From NCBI RefSeq assembly GCF_900046455.1, contig NZ_FCOT01000008.1, positions 186,001 to 250,000 on the forward strand: 64,000 bases of DNA. Direction: 5' to 3'. The notes under the pieces were generated by a model. The model worked only from the letters and a program-made list of their open reading frames with translations, searched no databases and had not been told where the DNA came from. Position numbers and translations under genes: made by a program. Below, in pieces: positions 51,183 through 60,493 of this stretch. The DNA is from Cellulomonas timonensis. GTDB taxonomy: Bacteria > Actinomycetota > Actinomycetes > Actinomycetales > Cellulomonadaceae. Position 1 is the stretch's first letter. Each line of letters begins with the position of its first letter.

Positions 51183-53354
51183 GTGCCTTTGCCTGCCGCT
51201 GTGTCTGTGGACGAGCTCCTGGACCTCGCGGTCGGGGCCCTCGGGGGATCCCCGCGCGAGGGCCAGCAGAAGATGGCGCGCGTCGTCGCGACGACCATCG
51301 AGGCGGGCGAGCACCTGCTGGTGCAGGCCGGCACCGGCACCGGGAAGTCCCTCGGGTACCTGGTGCCCGCGGTCCGCCACGCGGTGCTGGAGGACGAGCG
51401 GGTCATCGTGTCCACCGCCACCCTGGCGCTGCAACGCCAGGTGATCACACGCGACCTGCCCCTGGTGGCCGACGCGTTGGCGCCACGGCTCCCGAGGCCG
51501 CCCCGCATCGCCCTGCTCAAGGGCTGGCACAACTACCTCTGCGTGCACAAGATCGCCGGCGGCTATCCGGCCGACGAGCCGGGCACGCTGTTCGACCTGG
51601 GCGATCACGCGGGCGCCGTGGACCACCCGGCGCCCGAGCCGGGGGAGGCCCGCACCCGAGGCGGCCGCCCCGCCGGCGAGGACCTGGGCGCGCAGGTGGT
51701 GCGGCTGCGCGAGTGGGCCGAGGAGACGGACACCGGCGACCGCGACGACCTGGTCCCCGGCGTCAGCGAGCGGGCCTGGCGGCAGGTGTCCGTGACGTCG
51801 CTGGAGTGCCTGGGCGGCAAGTGCCCCATGCTCTCCGAGTGTTTCCCCGAGCGTGCCCGCGGCCTGGCCCGCGAGGCGGATGTGGTCGTGACCAACCACG
51901 CGATGCTCGGGATCGCGGCCTCCGGCTCCCCGAATGTGCTCCCCGAGCACGAGGTGCTGATCGTCGATGAGGCCCACGAGCTCACCGACCGGGTCACCGC
52001 GCAGGCCACCGGTGAGCTGTCGGTGGGGACCATCGAGCACGCCGGACGCCTCGCGCGCCGGCACGGCGGCCTGTCCACCGCGGACCTCGACGCGGCGAGC
52101 CTGGCACTGGGCGCCGTGCTCATGGAGCTCCCCGAGGGACGGTTCCCCGACGGGCTGCCCCCGGCCGCGCTCGACGCCGTGGGCGCCGTGCGGGACGCGG
52201 CCCGCACGCTGCTGTCGCACCTGAAGCCCGAGGGGACCCCCGCGCAGGCGGTGGGCCGCTCATCCGGCGGGTCGCCCGACGGCGGCATGAAGATGGCGGT
52301 GTCCGCGATGCTCACGCTCTTCGAGACGGCCGAGCGGATGGCCGGCGACGCCGAGGAGAACCGCCACACGGTGCTCTGGTGCTCGCGCGGCGACGGGACT
52401 GCGCGGGGCGGCACGATGACCCGGTTGCACGCGGCCCCGCTGGCCGTGAACGGGCTCATCCGCACGAACCTGTTCTCCGGACGCTCGGCCGTGCTGACGT
52501 CGGCGACCCTCGCGCTGGGCGGCTCGTTCTCCTCGGTGGCGCGGTCCGTGGGCCTCGAGACTCAGACCGGCGCCGAGCCGACCGGCCCCGAGCGCCTCAC
52601 CAGCACCGCCGCGACCCCGCGCACCGGGACGGCGAAGCCCAAGGATCCCGCCACCCCCGCCTGGCACGGGCTGGACGTCGGCAGCCCGTTCGACTACGCC
52701 CGCCAGGGCATCCTCTACATCGCCCGACCCCTGCCGCCCCCGGGCCGCGAGCCCGCCACCGACGCCCAGCTCGACGAGATTGCCGAGCTCATCACCGCCG
52801 CCGGCGGCCGCACCCTGGGCCTGTTCTCCTCCCGGCGCGCGGCCGACGCCGTCGCCGAGGCGATGCGCGAACGTCTCGACGTGCCGGTGCTGGCCCAGGG
52901 CGACGACCAGCTCCCCACCCTGGTGCGGGAGTTCGCCGCGGACGATCGGGCGTGCCTGTTCGGCACCTTGTCGCTGTGGCAGGGCGTCGACGTGCCCGGG
53001 CCCGCCTGCCAGCTCGTGCTCATCGACCGGATCCCGTTCCCGCGGCCGGACGACCCGGTGCGCTCGGCGCGGTCCGACGCCGTCGCGGCTGCCGGCGGCA
53101 ACGGCTTCATGTCTGTCTCGGCGACCCATGCGGCGCTGCTGCTGGCCCAGGGCGCCGGGCGCCTCATCCGCTCGACGTCGGATCGCGGCGTCGTGGCGAT
53201 GCTGGACCCACGGCTCGCCACGGCGCGCTACGGCGAGTTCCTGGCCCGCTCGCTGCCGGGGTTCTGGCGCACCACCGACCGCGAGGTCGCGCTCGCGGCC
53301 CTGCGTCGTCTCGACGCAGCCGCTCCCGTCACCAATTCCTCCAGCACGAACTAG
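51183..53354 (+). CDS. DinG/XPD-type Fe-S ATP-dependent DNA helicase
   Basis: An SF2 helicase of 723 residues with Walker A QAGTGTGKS (48-56), DEAH (262-265, IVDEAHEL) and C-terminal motif QGAGRLIRS. Four Cys between motifs I and II (C120 in HNYLC; C209, C214, C220 in LECLGGKCPMLSEC) form the expected 4Fe-4S site that opens duplex DNA. Homologues resolve replication-blocking structures. GTG at 51183 is set by the -10 element. No LexA box precedes it, unlike E. coli dinG. Confidence 0.93.
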   Translation: MPLPAAVSVDELLDLAVGALGGSPREGQQKMARVVATTIEAGEHLLVQAGTGTGKSLGYLVPAVRHAVLEDERVIVSTATLALQRQVITRDLPLVADALAPRLPRPPRIALLKGWHNYLCVHKIAGGYPADEPGTLFDLGDHAGAVDHPAPEPGEARTRGGRPAGEDLGAQVVRLREWAEETDTGDRDDLVPGVSERAWRQVSVTSLECLGGKCPMLSECFPERARGLAREADVVVTNHAMLGIAASGSPNVLPEHEVLIVDEAHELTDRVTAQATGELSVGTIEHAGRLARRHGGLSTADLDAASLALGAVLMELPEGRFPDGLPPAALDAVGAVRDAARTLLSHLKPEGTPAQAVGRSSGGSPDGGMKMAVSAMLTLFETAERMAGDAEENRHTVLWCSRGDGTARGGTMTRLHAAPLAVNGLIRTNLFSGRSAVLTSATLALGGSFSSVARSVGLETQTGAEPTGPERLTSTAATPRTGTAKPKDPATPAWHGLDVGSPFDYARQGILYIARPLPPPGREPATDAQLDEIAELITAAGGRTLGLFSSRRAADAVAEAMRERLDVPVLAQGDDQLPTLVREFAADDRACLFGTLSLWQGVDVPGPACQLVLIDRIPFPRPDDPVRSARSDAVAAAGGNGFMSVSATHAALLLAQGAGRLIRSTSDRGVVAMLDPRLATARYGEFLARSLPGFWRTTDREVALAALRRLDAAAPVTNSSSTN

Positions 53355-54422
<1,068 letters not shown>

Positions 54423-54456
54423 CCCGCAGCGCGCGTCTCACCGGCACGCGCTCCGC

Positions 54457-54732
54457 TCAGTGCGAGCGGAGCGCGTCGACCAGCTCGTCCTTGCGCATGG
54501 TGGACCGGCCCGCGATGCCCAGCTCGGCCGCGCGTCGGCGGAGATCGCCGACGGTCCAGTCCTCAAACGATCCGGACTCCCCGCCCTTGCGGCCGACCTC
54601 GCCGCGCGAGCTGTCGGCTGCCGCGTTCGCGATGCGCGCCGACTTCTCCTTGCTGTTCCCCTCGTCGCGGAGCCGCTCGTAGAGCTCCTTGTCCTTGACG
54701 CGGGGACCGGGGTCCCGAAAACGGCCAGGCAT
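54457..54732 (-). CDS. Small Rho-N/SAP-like domain protein
   Basis: 91 residues. The first half is highly charged (KDKELYERLRDEGNSKEKSARIAN); the last ~40 residues (WTVGDLRRRAAELGIAGRSTMRKDELVDAL) are a Rho N-terminal or SAP-like helix-extended-helix fold that usually binds nucleic acid. Such plasmid-stabilisation-like or Rho-N proteins are common in actinobacteria with no assigned role. ATG at 54732 follows GGAGACGAG; the frame is open 20 codons more upstream without a site. It lies between ldh (convergent) and lexA (same strand, 78 bases upstream). Confidence 0.8.
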   Translation of the reverse strand: MPGRFRDPGPRVKDKELYERLRDEGNSKEKSARIANAAADSSRGEVGRKGGESGSFEDWTVGDLRRRAAELGIAGRSTMRKDELVDALRSH

Positions 54733-54810
54733 CTCGTCTCCACCCTCTCGACGTGGTCCAGTGCTGAGCGGCCAGCGTCGCGCACGCGCCACTGCGGCGC
54801 ACCTCGGGGG

Positions 54811-55605
54811 TCAGAGGCTGCGCAGCACGCTCACGACGCGGCCCAGCACCTGGGCCTGGTCGCCGAGGATCGGGGCGTACGCCGAGTTGTGGGGCAGCAG
54901 CCACACGTGGCCATCCGCCCGCTTGAAGGTCTTCACGGTGGCCTCGCCGTCGATCATCGCCGCCACGATCTGGCCGTTCTCGGCGACGGGCTGCCGGCGG
55001 ACCACGACCCAGTCGCCGTCGCAGATCGCCGCGTCGATCATGGAGTCGCCCGCGACCTTGAGCAGGAAGAGCTCCCCGTCGCCCACGAGCTGGCGGGGAA
55101 GCGGGAACACGTCCTCGACGACCTGCTCGGCGAGGATCGGCCCGCCTGCGGCGATCCGGCCGACGAGCGGCACGTACGTGGGAACCGGGGCGGCCTCCTC
55201 GGAGCCTGTGGCGCCCATGACGGGACCCGCCGACGGGGCGGCCCAGCGCTGGACGCCGCGTGAGTCGTCCCGCTGGACGACCTCGATGGCCCGGGGGCGG
55301 TTGGGGTCGCGGCGCAGGTAGCCCTTGCGCTCGAGCGAGGTGAGCTGGTGCTTGACGCTCGACGGGCTGGTCAGCCCGACGGCCTCGCCGATCTCGCGCA
55401 TGCTCGGCGGGTAGCCGCGTGACTCCACGGCGGCGCGGACCGTCTCCAGCACGAGCCGTTGCCGGGGCGTGAGCTCGTCGGAGGGCGCCTCGATGTCCGG
55501 CTCTCCGACCACGGCGAGCGCGACATCGCCGTCCTGCCGTGCGGAGCGTGCCGCGGCGCCGCCTCGTGCGAGGTCTTCTTCGACCGTGTTGCCGTCGCTG
55601 CCCAC
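54811..55605 (-). CDS. lexA: LexA repressor
   Basis: The SOS repressor. Of 264 residues, an N-terminal extension (~1-43) precedes the winged helix ([20 protein letters not shown] to EVVQR, with [20 protein letters not shown] as recognition helices). A linker follows, then the S24 peptidase domain with cleavage bond A153-G154 in RIAAGGPI, nucleophile Ser188 in AGDSMIDA and Lys225 in ATVKTF. The GTG start has AGGAGG seven bases upstream. A LexA box overlaps its own promoter. Divergent from a LysM protein, then nrdR, as in mycobacteria (Rv2720-Rv2719c-Rv2718c). Confidence 0.97.
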   Translation of the reverse strand: MGSDGNTVEEDLARGGAAARSARQDGDVALAVVGEPDIEAPSDELTPRQRLVLETVRAAVESRGYPPSMREIGEAVGLTSPSSVKHQLTSLERKGYLRRDPNRPRAIEVVQRDDSRGVQRWAAPSAGPVMGATGSEEAAPVPTYVPLVGRIAAGGPILAEQVVEDVFPLPRQLVGDGELFLLKVAGDSMIDAAICDGDWVVVRRQPVAENGQIVAAMIDGEATVKTFKRADGHVWLLPHNSAYAPILGDQAQVLGRVVSVLRSL

Positions 55606-55705
55606 CGTTGGCCTCCTGAGGTCTCGTCACTCTCCCGCGAAGCCGCCGTTGGGCCGAACGGGTTCCCGTGTCAGCGCCTCGTGATGGTCTATCGCCTGCT
55701 GCGCC

Positions 55706-55734
55706 AGCCTAGGGGAGCAGGGCCGTTCGATCAA
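55706..55734 (-). promoter_or_regulatory. lexA promoter
   Basis: On the minus strand TTGATC (55734-55729), 17 bases, then TAGGCT (55711-55706). Transcription would start near 55699, giving a leader of about 93 bases. The LexA box overlaps the -35. Confidence 0.65.
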
Positions 55735-55746
55735 ACATTTGTTCGA
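55731..55746. promoter_or_regulatory. LexA operator of lexA
   Basis: TCAAACATTTGTTCGA, one mismatch (third base, A for G) to TCGAAC-N4-GTTCGA. It covers the -35 of the lexA promoter and fits autoregulation. Confidence 0.85.
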
Positions 55747-55798
55747 GCGAGTCTCGACATCTTGGGCGGCGAGGTGGTAGACATCGCACAAGCGTTCG

Positions 55799-55814
55799 AC
55801 GAACAGGTGTTCGA
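55799..55814. promoter_or_regulatory. LexA operator of the LysM gene
   Basis: ACGAACAGGTGTTCGA: the CGAAC-N4-GTTCG core is perfect. It lies 18 bases before the LysM-protein ATG and 52 bases from the lexA box, so the divergent genes each have their own operator. Confidence 0.9.
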
Positions 55815-55831
55815 TCAGAGAGGAGCCGACG

Positions 55832-56323
55832 ATGAGCACGATGGCGATCGGCCCAGCCGCGAACCATGGCGGAGCCGTGGTCATCCCCTTCCCGGCCCGC
55901 CGCCCGCAGGTGTCGGCCCATGCGTCGGCACGCCGCCCGCAGGCCGCCGCCCCGCAGCGCCCGCATGCTGCCCGGGCGCGGCAGCAGCCCGCTGACGCCG
56001 CCGCTCGCCAGCGACGCCCTGAGTCGGCCGCCCCGTTGCGGCTGACGGCCCGCGGCCGTCGTGTGGTCGCGCTGCTGTCACTGGTGCTCGTCAGCGCCTT
56101 CGCCCTCATCGGCACGAAGGCCGTGGCGGGAGGGCCGGCGCGCGCCCTCGAGGTCGAGACGTACACGGTGGCCGCGGGTGACACGCTCTGGGAGCTGGCG
56201 GCGCAGATCGCCGCGCCGGGGGAGGACGTGCGAGACGTGATCATGGAGCTGGTCGAGCTCAATGGCGGGGGTGGGGCCGGCCTCACGGCGGGCCAGCGGA
56301 TCCTCCTCCCGGTGGAGCGCTGA
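55832..56323 (+). CDS. LysM membrane protein, probable SOS cell-division suppressor
   Basis: 163 residues: a basic Ala/Pro/Arg-rich cytoplasmic N-terminus (~1-75), one membrane helix (~78-98, [22 protein letters not shown]), and an external LysM domain (~110-161, [17 protein letters not shown] ... [13 protein letters not shown]) that binds peptidoglycan. The ATG has GAGAGGAG upstream. Position (divergent from lexA, before nrdR), LexA box and layout match Rv2719c, DivS and YneA, which halt septation during DNA damage. The function is therefore inferred from family and context, not shown. Confidence 0.85.
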   Translation: MSTMAIGPAANHGGAVVIPFPARRPQVSAHASARRPQAAAPQRPHAARARQQPADAAARQRRPESAAPLRLTARGRRVVALLSLVLVSAFALIGTKAVAGGPARALEVETYTVAAGDTLWELAAQIAAPGEDVRDVIMELVELNGGGGAGLTAGQRILLPVER

Positions 56324-56484
56324 CGCGCCTCACAGCCACCTGCCTTGCAGGTCGAGGACTCGACGTCATAGGTTCTTTGCTGGCGTCTGTCAATGGCGCC
56401 GTGATGCCGTGCTCCAGCGCGGCACATCGTCGAACCGGTCCTCTGCCGCCACCAGGCGGTGGGCGAGCTGGTGAGGAGCCTCCT

Positions 56485-56988
56485 GTGCACTGCCCGTTCT
56501 GTCGCCACGCGGACTCGCGCGTGGTCGACTCGCGCACCTCGGATGACGGCGCATCCATCCGTCGTCGCCGCCAGTGCCCCGAGTGCAACCGCAGGTTCTC
56601 CACGGTGGAGACCGCGAGCCTGTCCGTGGTCAAGCGCTCGGGCGTCACCGAGCCGTTCAGTCGCGAGAAGGTCGTCAACGGCGTCCGCAAGGCCTGCCAG
56701 GGCCGGCCGGTCAGCGATGACGACCTCGCCCTGCTCGCCCAGCGCGTCGAGGAGACGATCCGCGCGAGCGGCACCGCCGAGCTCGACGCCTATGAGATCG
56801 GCCTCACCATCCTGGGCCCGCTGCGCGAGCTCGACGAGGTCGCCTACCTGCGGTTCGCCAGCGTCTACCAGGCCTTCAACTCGCTCGAGGATTTCGAGGC
56901 CGCCATCACGGTGCTGCGCGCCGAGCGCGACGTCGCGCTCGATGAGGCGCGGCCCTCGGATGACGAGGCCCGGTCGGAGCAGGGCTGA
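56485..56988 (+). CDS. nrdR: Transcriptional repressor NrdR
   Basis: An ATP/dATP-sensing repressor of ribonucleotide reductase genes. 167 residues: N-terminal zinc ribbon with C3, C6, C31 and C34 ([34 protein letters not shown]), then an ATP-cone domain (~49-140, [23 protein letters not shown]). GTG at 56485 is chosen because the zinc ribbon begins at residue 3 and GAGGAG lies seven bases upstream. No nrd genes or NrdR boxes are in the window. A hairpin follows 15 bases after the stop. Confidence 0.95.
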   Translation: MHCPFCRHADSRVVDSRTSDDGASIRRRRQCPECNRRFSTVETASLSVVKRSGVTEPFSREKVVNGVRKACQGRPVSDDDLALLAQRVEETIRASGTAELDAYEIGLTILGPLRELDEVAYLRFASVYQAFNSLEDFEAAITVLRAERDVALDEARPSDDEARSEQG

Positions 56989-57002
56989 CCCCGCTGGAGT
57001 GA

Positions 57003-57027
57003 CCTGAGCAGGCCTGGCCTGCTCGGG
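57003..57027 (+). terminator. Hairpin after nrdR
   Basis: CCTGAGCAGGCC (57003-57014) pairs with GGCCTGCTCGGG (57016-57027), including one G-U pair, 15 bases after the nrdR stop. Probable terminator without a U-tract. Confidence 0.6.
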
Positions 57028-57068
57028 TCAGGCTGTGGGCGTGGCCCGAGCGGCTCAGCACAGCACAA

Positions 57069-57108
57069 GGCCCGACCGCGTCAGCGTGTGGCATGACGCG
57101 ATCGGGCC
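57069..57108 (-). terminator. Hairpin after fadD
   Basis: GGCCCGACCGCGTCA (57069-57083) and TGACGCGATCGGGCC (57094-57108) form a 15-bp stem with one mismatch and a 10-base loop, 18 bases beyond the fadD stop. With the nrdR hairpin it separates two convergent genes. Confidence 0.65.
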
Positions 57109-57126
57109 AGTGCGAAGCACCCGGGG

Positions 57127-58824
57127 TCAGGCGCGGGCGAGGACCTGGTCCCGCACCACGCGGCGCAGCACCTTCCCGATCTGCGAGCGGGGCAGGTCGG
57201 CCACGATCACGATCTCGCGGGGCACTGCATAGCGGGCGAGACGCTGCTCGCACCACTCCCGCACCGCGGCGAGGTCGATGACGGGCGAGTTGGTGTCGTC
57301 GAGCACGACTGCCGCGACGACCTTCTCGCCCATGTCCCCGCCGGGGACACCCACCACTGCGACGTCCGCGACGCCGGGCATCGAGCGCAGGTGGCTCTCG
57401 ACCTGCGACGGGTACACCTTGAACCCGCCGGTGACGATCATCTCCTTGATGCGGTCCACCAGCGTCGCGAACCCGTGCTCGTCGACCACGACGACGTCGC
57501 CGGTGCGGAGCCACCCGCCCGGCAGGAGCTGGTCGGCGGTCTCGTCCGGGCGGTTCCAGTAGCCGCTGAACACCTGCGGCCCGCGGATGAGCAACTCGCC
57601 GCGCTCTCCGGGCGCGACGTCGACGGCTGGGTCCTCCTGGTCGACCACGCGGATGTCCGTGCTGGGGAACGGCAGGCCGAGCGCGCCGGGCCGGCGCTCC
57701 GCGTTGCACGGGTTGCCCAGGGCCACCGGGCTGGTCTCGGTGAGGCCGTAGCCCTCGATGAGCAGTCCGCCGGTGAGCCGCTCCCATCGATCGGCTGTGG
57801 CGCCGGAGATCGGCATGGCGCCTGCCAGCGAGATGCGGATGCTGCTGAGGTCGGCCCCGGTCTTCTCGGCGAGCGCGGCCAGCCGGTCGAACATGGGCGC
57901 GACGCCGGGCAGGAAGGTGGCGGGGCGGCGTCGCTGCGCGGCGAGGACCGACGCGGGGTCGAACTTGCCGAAGGCGACCAACGTGGCGCCGATGCGGGCG
58001 GCGAACGTGAGGCACAGGGTGAGCCCGAAGGCGTGGAAGAACGGCAGGACGCCGTAGATCGTCTCGGTCCCGTCCTCGAACTGGGTCCAGGCAGCGCCCT
58101 GGAGGGCGTTCGACCCCAGCGAGCGATGCGTGAGGATCGCGCCCTTGGGGGTGCCGGTGGTGCCGCCGGTGTACTGGATGGTGGCGATGTCGTCGACCGA
58201 GGCGGGCGCGTGCGACGCGGGCAACGGCTGGGCCTCGGCGATGAGACGGTGCCATTCGAGCGCGCCGGCCGGCACTGGCCCGCGCAGGGCGGCGCGCTGC
58301 TTGCGGGCGGCGGGGACGGGGAGCGTGAGGGCGAACCGCTTGACGCGGGGCAGATCGCGGGTGAGGTCGACGGCGATCAGGTGCCGGAGCTGCGTGTTCT
58401 GCTGCACCTCGGCGACCCGGGCGGCCGTCGGCTCCCAGCAGATGGCGGCGATGGCTCCGGAGTCGGCGAGCTGGTGCTCGAGCTCGGAGGCGGAGTAGGT
58501 GGGGTTGTGCTCGACGACCACAGCGCCCAGGCGCAGCACGGCCCAGAAGGCGACCACGTGGGCGTGGCAGTTCGGCAGGGCGATGGCGACGCGGTCGCCG
58601 CGCTGGACGCCGAGGGCGAGCAGCGCTCCCGCGGCGTGTTCCACTTCGTCGAGGAGCTCGCGGTAGGTCGTCGTCTGGCCTTCGAAGTCGACCGCCACAC
58701 GGTCCGGGAAGCGCTGGGCGGCGCGTTCGAGGCTGGCAGTCAGCGGCTCGTCGGGAATGTCGATCTTCGGGGGCACGCCGGTCGGGTAGGACGCGAGCCA
58801 GGGGTGTCCGAGGGTTGATTCCAC
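57127..58824 (-). CDS. Long-chain fatty-acid-CoA ligase (FadD-type)
   Basis: Activates a carboxylic acid as acyl-AMP and then acyl-CoA. 565 residues with the P-loop TIQYTGGTTGTPKGA (~214-228), GYGLTETSP, the GWLRTGDVV motif and a C-terminal Lys in SQIGKVLRR. Chain length is not determinable. GTG at 58824 is placed by a TACGAT hexamer six bases upstream and by homologue length; the frame is open 25 codons more. A near-perfect inverted repeat covers the promoter, implying control by a TetR-like repressor not encoded nearby. Confidence 0.9.
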   Translation of the reverse strand: MESTLGHPWLASYPTGVPPKIDIPDEPLTASLERAAQRFPDRVAVDFEGQTTTYRELLDEVEHAAGALLALGVQRGDRVAIALPNCHAHVVAFWAVLRLGAVVVEHNPTYSASELEHQLADSGAIAAICWEPTAARVAEVQQNTQLRHLIAVDLTRDLPRVKRFALTLPVPAARKQRAALRGPVPAGALEWHRLIAEAQPLPASHAPASVDDIATIQYTGGTTGTPKGAILTHRSLGSNALQGAAWTQFEDGTETIYGVLPFFHAFGLTLCLTFAARIGATLVAFGKFDPASVLAAQRRRPATFLPGVAPMFDRLAALAEKTGADLSSIRISLAGAMPISGATADRWERLTGGLLIEGYGLTETSPVALGNPCNAERRPGALGLPFPSTDIRVVDQEDPAVDVAPGERGELLIRGPQVFSGYWNRPDETADQLLPGGWLRTGDVVVVDEHGFATLVDRIKEMIVTGGFKVYPSQVESHLRSMPGVADVAVVGVPGGDMGEKVVAAVVLDDTNSPVIDLAAVREWCEQRLARYAVPREIVIVADLPRSQIGKVLRRVVRDQVLARA

Positions 58825-58830
58825 CAGCCC

Positions 58831-58836
58831 ATCGTA
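58831..58836 (-). promoter_or_regulatory. -10 element (TACGAT) of fadD
   Basis: TACGAT on the minus strand with six bases (GGGCTG) to the GTG at 58824. It touches the upstream operator-like repeat. Confidence 0.5.
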
Positions 58837-58855
58837 ACCTACGCTTCCGTAAGTT
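58836..58855. promoter_or_regulatory. Operator-like inverted repeat before fadD
   Basis: AACCTACG-CTTC-CGTAAGTT: arms match in 7 of 8 positions. This A/T-rich motif in a GC-rich genome is of the TTACG-N4-CGTAA type bound by TetR-family fatty-acid regulators. It begins at the -10 and extends upstream, so binding should block RNA polymerase. Confidence 0.65.
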
Positions 58856-58908
58856 ACTAGAGAGTAGGTAGCGGCTTCACATATGCCCCACACTGTCAAG
58901 GCGCGGAG

Positions 58909-59958
58909 TCACAGGTCGCTCGAACGTGGGCCCCACAGGTTCACGCCGGCGTCGACGGCGTCGGCGTCGATCGCCTCGAGCTCGGCCTCGGCCAGCGGCG
59001 GGCCGCCGAGCGCGGCCACATTCTCCTCGAGCTGGGCAGGGGTGCGGGCCCCGAGCACGACAGTCGTCACGCGCGGATCGCGCAGCGCCCACAAGATCGC
59101 GAGCTGCGCCAGGGACTGTCCGCGCGCACGCGCGACGACGTCGAGCGCGAGGACATGGGCCAAGTTCTCCTCGCTCAGGTAGGAGGCGCGCAATGGCCCG
59201 CCGCGGGCGGCCCTGGAGTCCGCGGGCACCCCCGTGAGGTAGCGGTCGGTGAGCATCCCCTGCGCCAGTGGCGAGAACGCGGCGACGCCGAGCCCGCCCT
59301 GCGCCGCGACGTCGAGCAGCGACCTGCCGTCCGCCGCCGGGTCAGGGCGCTCGATCCACCGGTTGAGCATCGAGTAGGAGGGCTGGCACACCGTGAGCCT
59401 GACCCCGAGGTCCCGGGCCACGTCGAGTGCCTGCGCGGTGCGCGCCGCGGAGTACGAGGAGATGCCCACGGCTCGCGCGCGTCCCGACGCGAGCGCGGAG
59501 CCGAGCGCCCCGATCGTCTCCTCCAAGGGTGTGCGCGGGTCGAACCGGTGGCTGTAGAACACGTCGATGTGGTCCAGCCCGAGGCGCCGCAGCGACTGGT
59601 CGAGCGAGGCGAGCAGGTACTTGCGCGAGCCGTGCTCCCCATACGGCCCAGGCCACTGCCGGTATCCGGCCTTAGTCGTGAGGACGAGCTCGTCGCGGCG
59701 GGAGGCGAGGTCGCGGGCGAGCAGCCTGCCCATGGTGAGCTCCGCGGCGCCCGGTGGCGGGCCGTAGTTGTTCGCGAGGTCCAGGTGCGTGACGCCGAGC
59801 TCGACCGCCCGGAGCACCAGGGCCCGCTGGGCGTCGAACGGCGTCGACGCCCCGAAGTTCTGCCACAGGCCGAGCGTCACGACCGGCAGCCACAGGCCGC
59901 TGTCGCCGCACCTGCGCAGGGGGACCGGGCCAGGGGCGAGCGGCGGCGCGTCGTGCAT
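58909..59958 (-). CDS. Aldo/keto reductase
   Basis: An NADPH-dependent carbonyl reductase of 349 residues with the AKR tetrad D60, Y65 (HLDLANNYG), K96 (LTTKAGYRQW) and H137 (VFYSHRFD). The GEHGSRKYLLASLDQSLRRLGLDHIDVF segment resembles the YghZ/AKR14 group (glyceraldehyde-3-phosphate or methylglyoxal reductases). ATG at 59958 with a TACCGT hexamer seven bases upstream. fadD follows 85 bases downstream on the same strand with its own promoter. The substrate is inferred only at group level. Confidence 0.87.
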   Translation of the reverse strand: MHDAPPLAPGPVPLRRCGDSGLWLPVVTLGLWQNFGASTPFDAQRALVLRAVELGVTHLDLANNYGPPPGAAELTMGRLLARDLASRRDELVLTTKAGYRQWPGPYGEHGSRKYLLASLDQSLRRLGLDHIDVFYSHRFDPRTPLEETIGALGSALASGRARAVGISSYSAARTAQALDVARDLGVRLTVCQPSYSMLNRWIERPDPAADGRSLLDVAAQGGLGVAAFSPLAQGMLTDRYLTGVPADSRAARGGPLRASYLSEENLAHVLALDVVARARGQSLAQLAILWALRDPRVTTVVLGARTPAQLEENVAALGGPPLAEAELEAIDADAVDAGVNLWGPRSSDL

Positions 59959-59965
59959 ACGTCCG

Positions 59966-59971
59966 ACGGTA
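59966..59971 (-). promoter_or_regulatory. -10 element (TACCGT) of the aldo/keto reductase gene
   Basis: TACCGT on the minus strand, seven bases before the ATG at 59958. Confidence 0.4.
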
Positions 59972-60162
59972 GCCGGATCCGCGCCGCACCGGCTGCGACG
60001 ACCCGTGACGACCCGCCCTGCGCGGGCGTCGGCGGATGCCGGGAGGCCGACGCGGGGCAATGCGTTGGCATTCGGCGCGGATGTCGGCAAGGCTGGACGG
60101 GCGGCGCCACGGAACCCCGATCGCCGCCGGACCACAGGCAGTACCCACGAGGAGGCACCGCG

Positions 60163-60360
60163 ATGGCGCAGAACGACGACAGGGCGACCACACCAGCGGC
60201 GTCCGAGGACGCCAAGGCGAAGTTCCGCGAGGCGCTCGACCGGAAGAAGGCGGCACAGCACCGCTCGGCGGACGGCTCGACGAACACAGGCGCCGTGCAC
60301 AGCTCCGAGACCGCGGGCCCGGTGCAGCGTCAGTTCCGGCGCAAGTCCGGCTCGGCGTGA
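60163..60360 (+). CDS. DUF5302 family small protein
   Basis: A 65-residue, very hydrophilic, probably disordered protein (KAKFREALDRKKAAQHRSADG, QRQFRRKSGSA) matching the actinobacterial DUF5302 family. The function is unknown; the Lys/Arg content would allow nucleic-acid or ribosome contact, which is speculation. The ATG has GAGGAGG at a good distance. A 39-base palindrome follows, separating it from serA. Confidence 0.8.
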   Translation: MAQNDDRATTPAASEDAKAKFREALDRKKAAQHRSADGSTNTGAVHSSETAGPVQRQFRRKSGSA

Positions 60361-60417
60361 CCGCTCACGCCTCTCGGGCCGCAGGCTGATCCACGCCGAC
60401 GGCTCGCGCGAGACACA

Positions 60418-60456
60418 ACGGCGATGGCCGGGACACAGTGTCCCGGCCATCGCCGT
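60418..60456. terminator. 39-base perfect palindrome, two-way terminator
   Basis: ACGGCGATGGCCGGGACAC (60418-60436) and its exact complement at 60438-60456 flank a single A. It sits between convergent DUF5302 and serA genes, ending 38 bases before the serA stop. Like the clgR/nei2 palindrome it has a 19-21 bp stem with almost no loop in the DNA. Confidence 0.8.
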
Positions 60457-60493
60457 CTGTCTGCGGGGGCCGCTGTCAGCGACCGTCAGCGGC

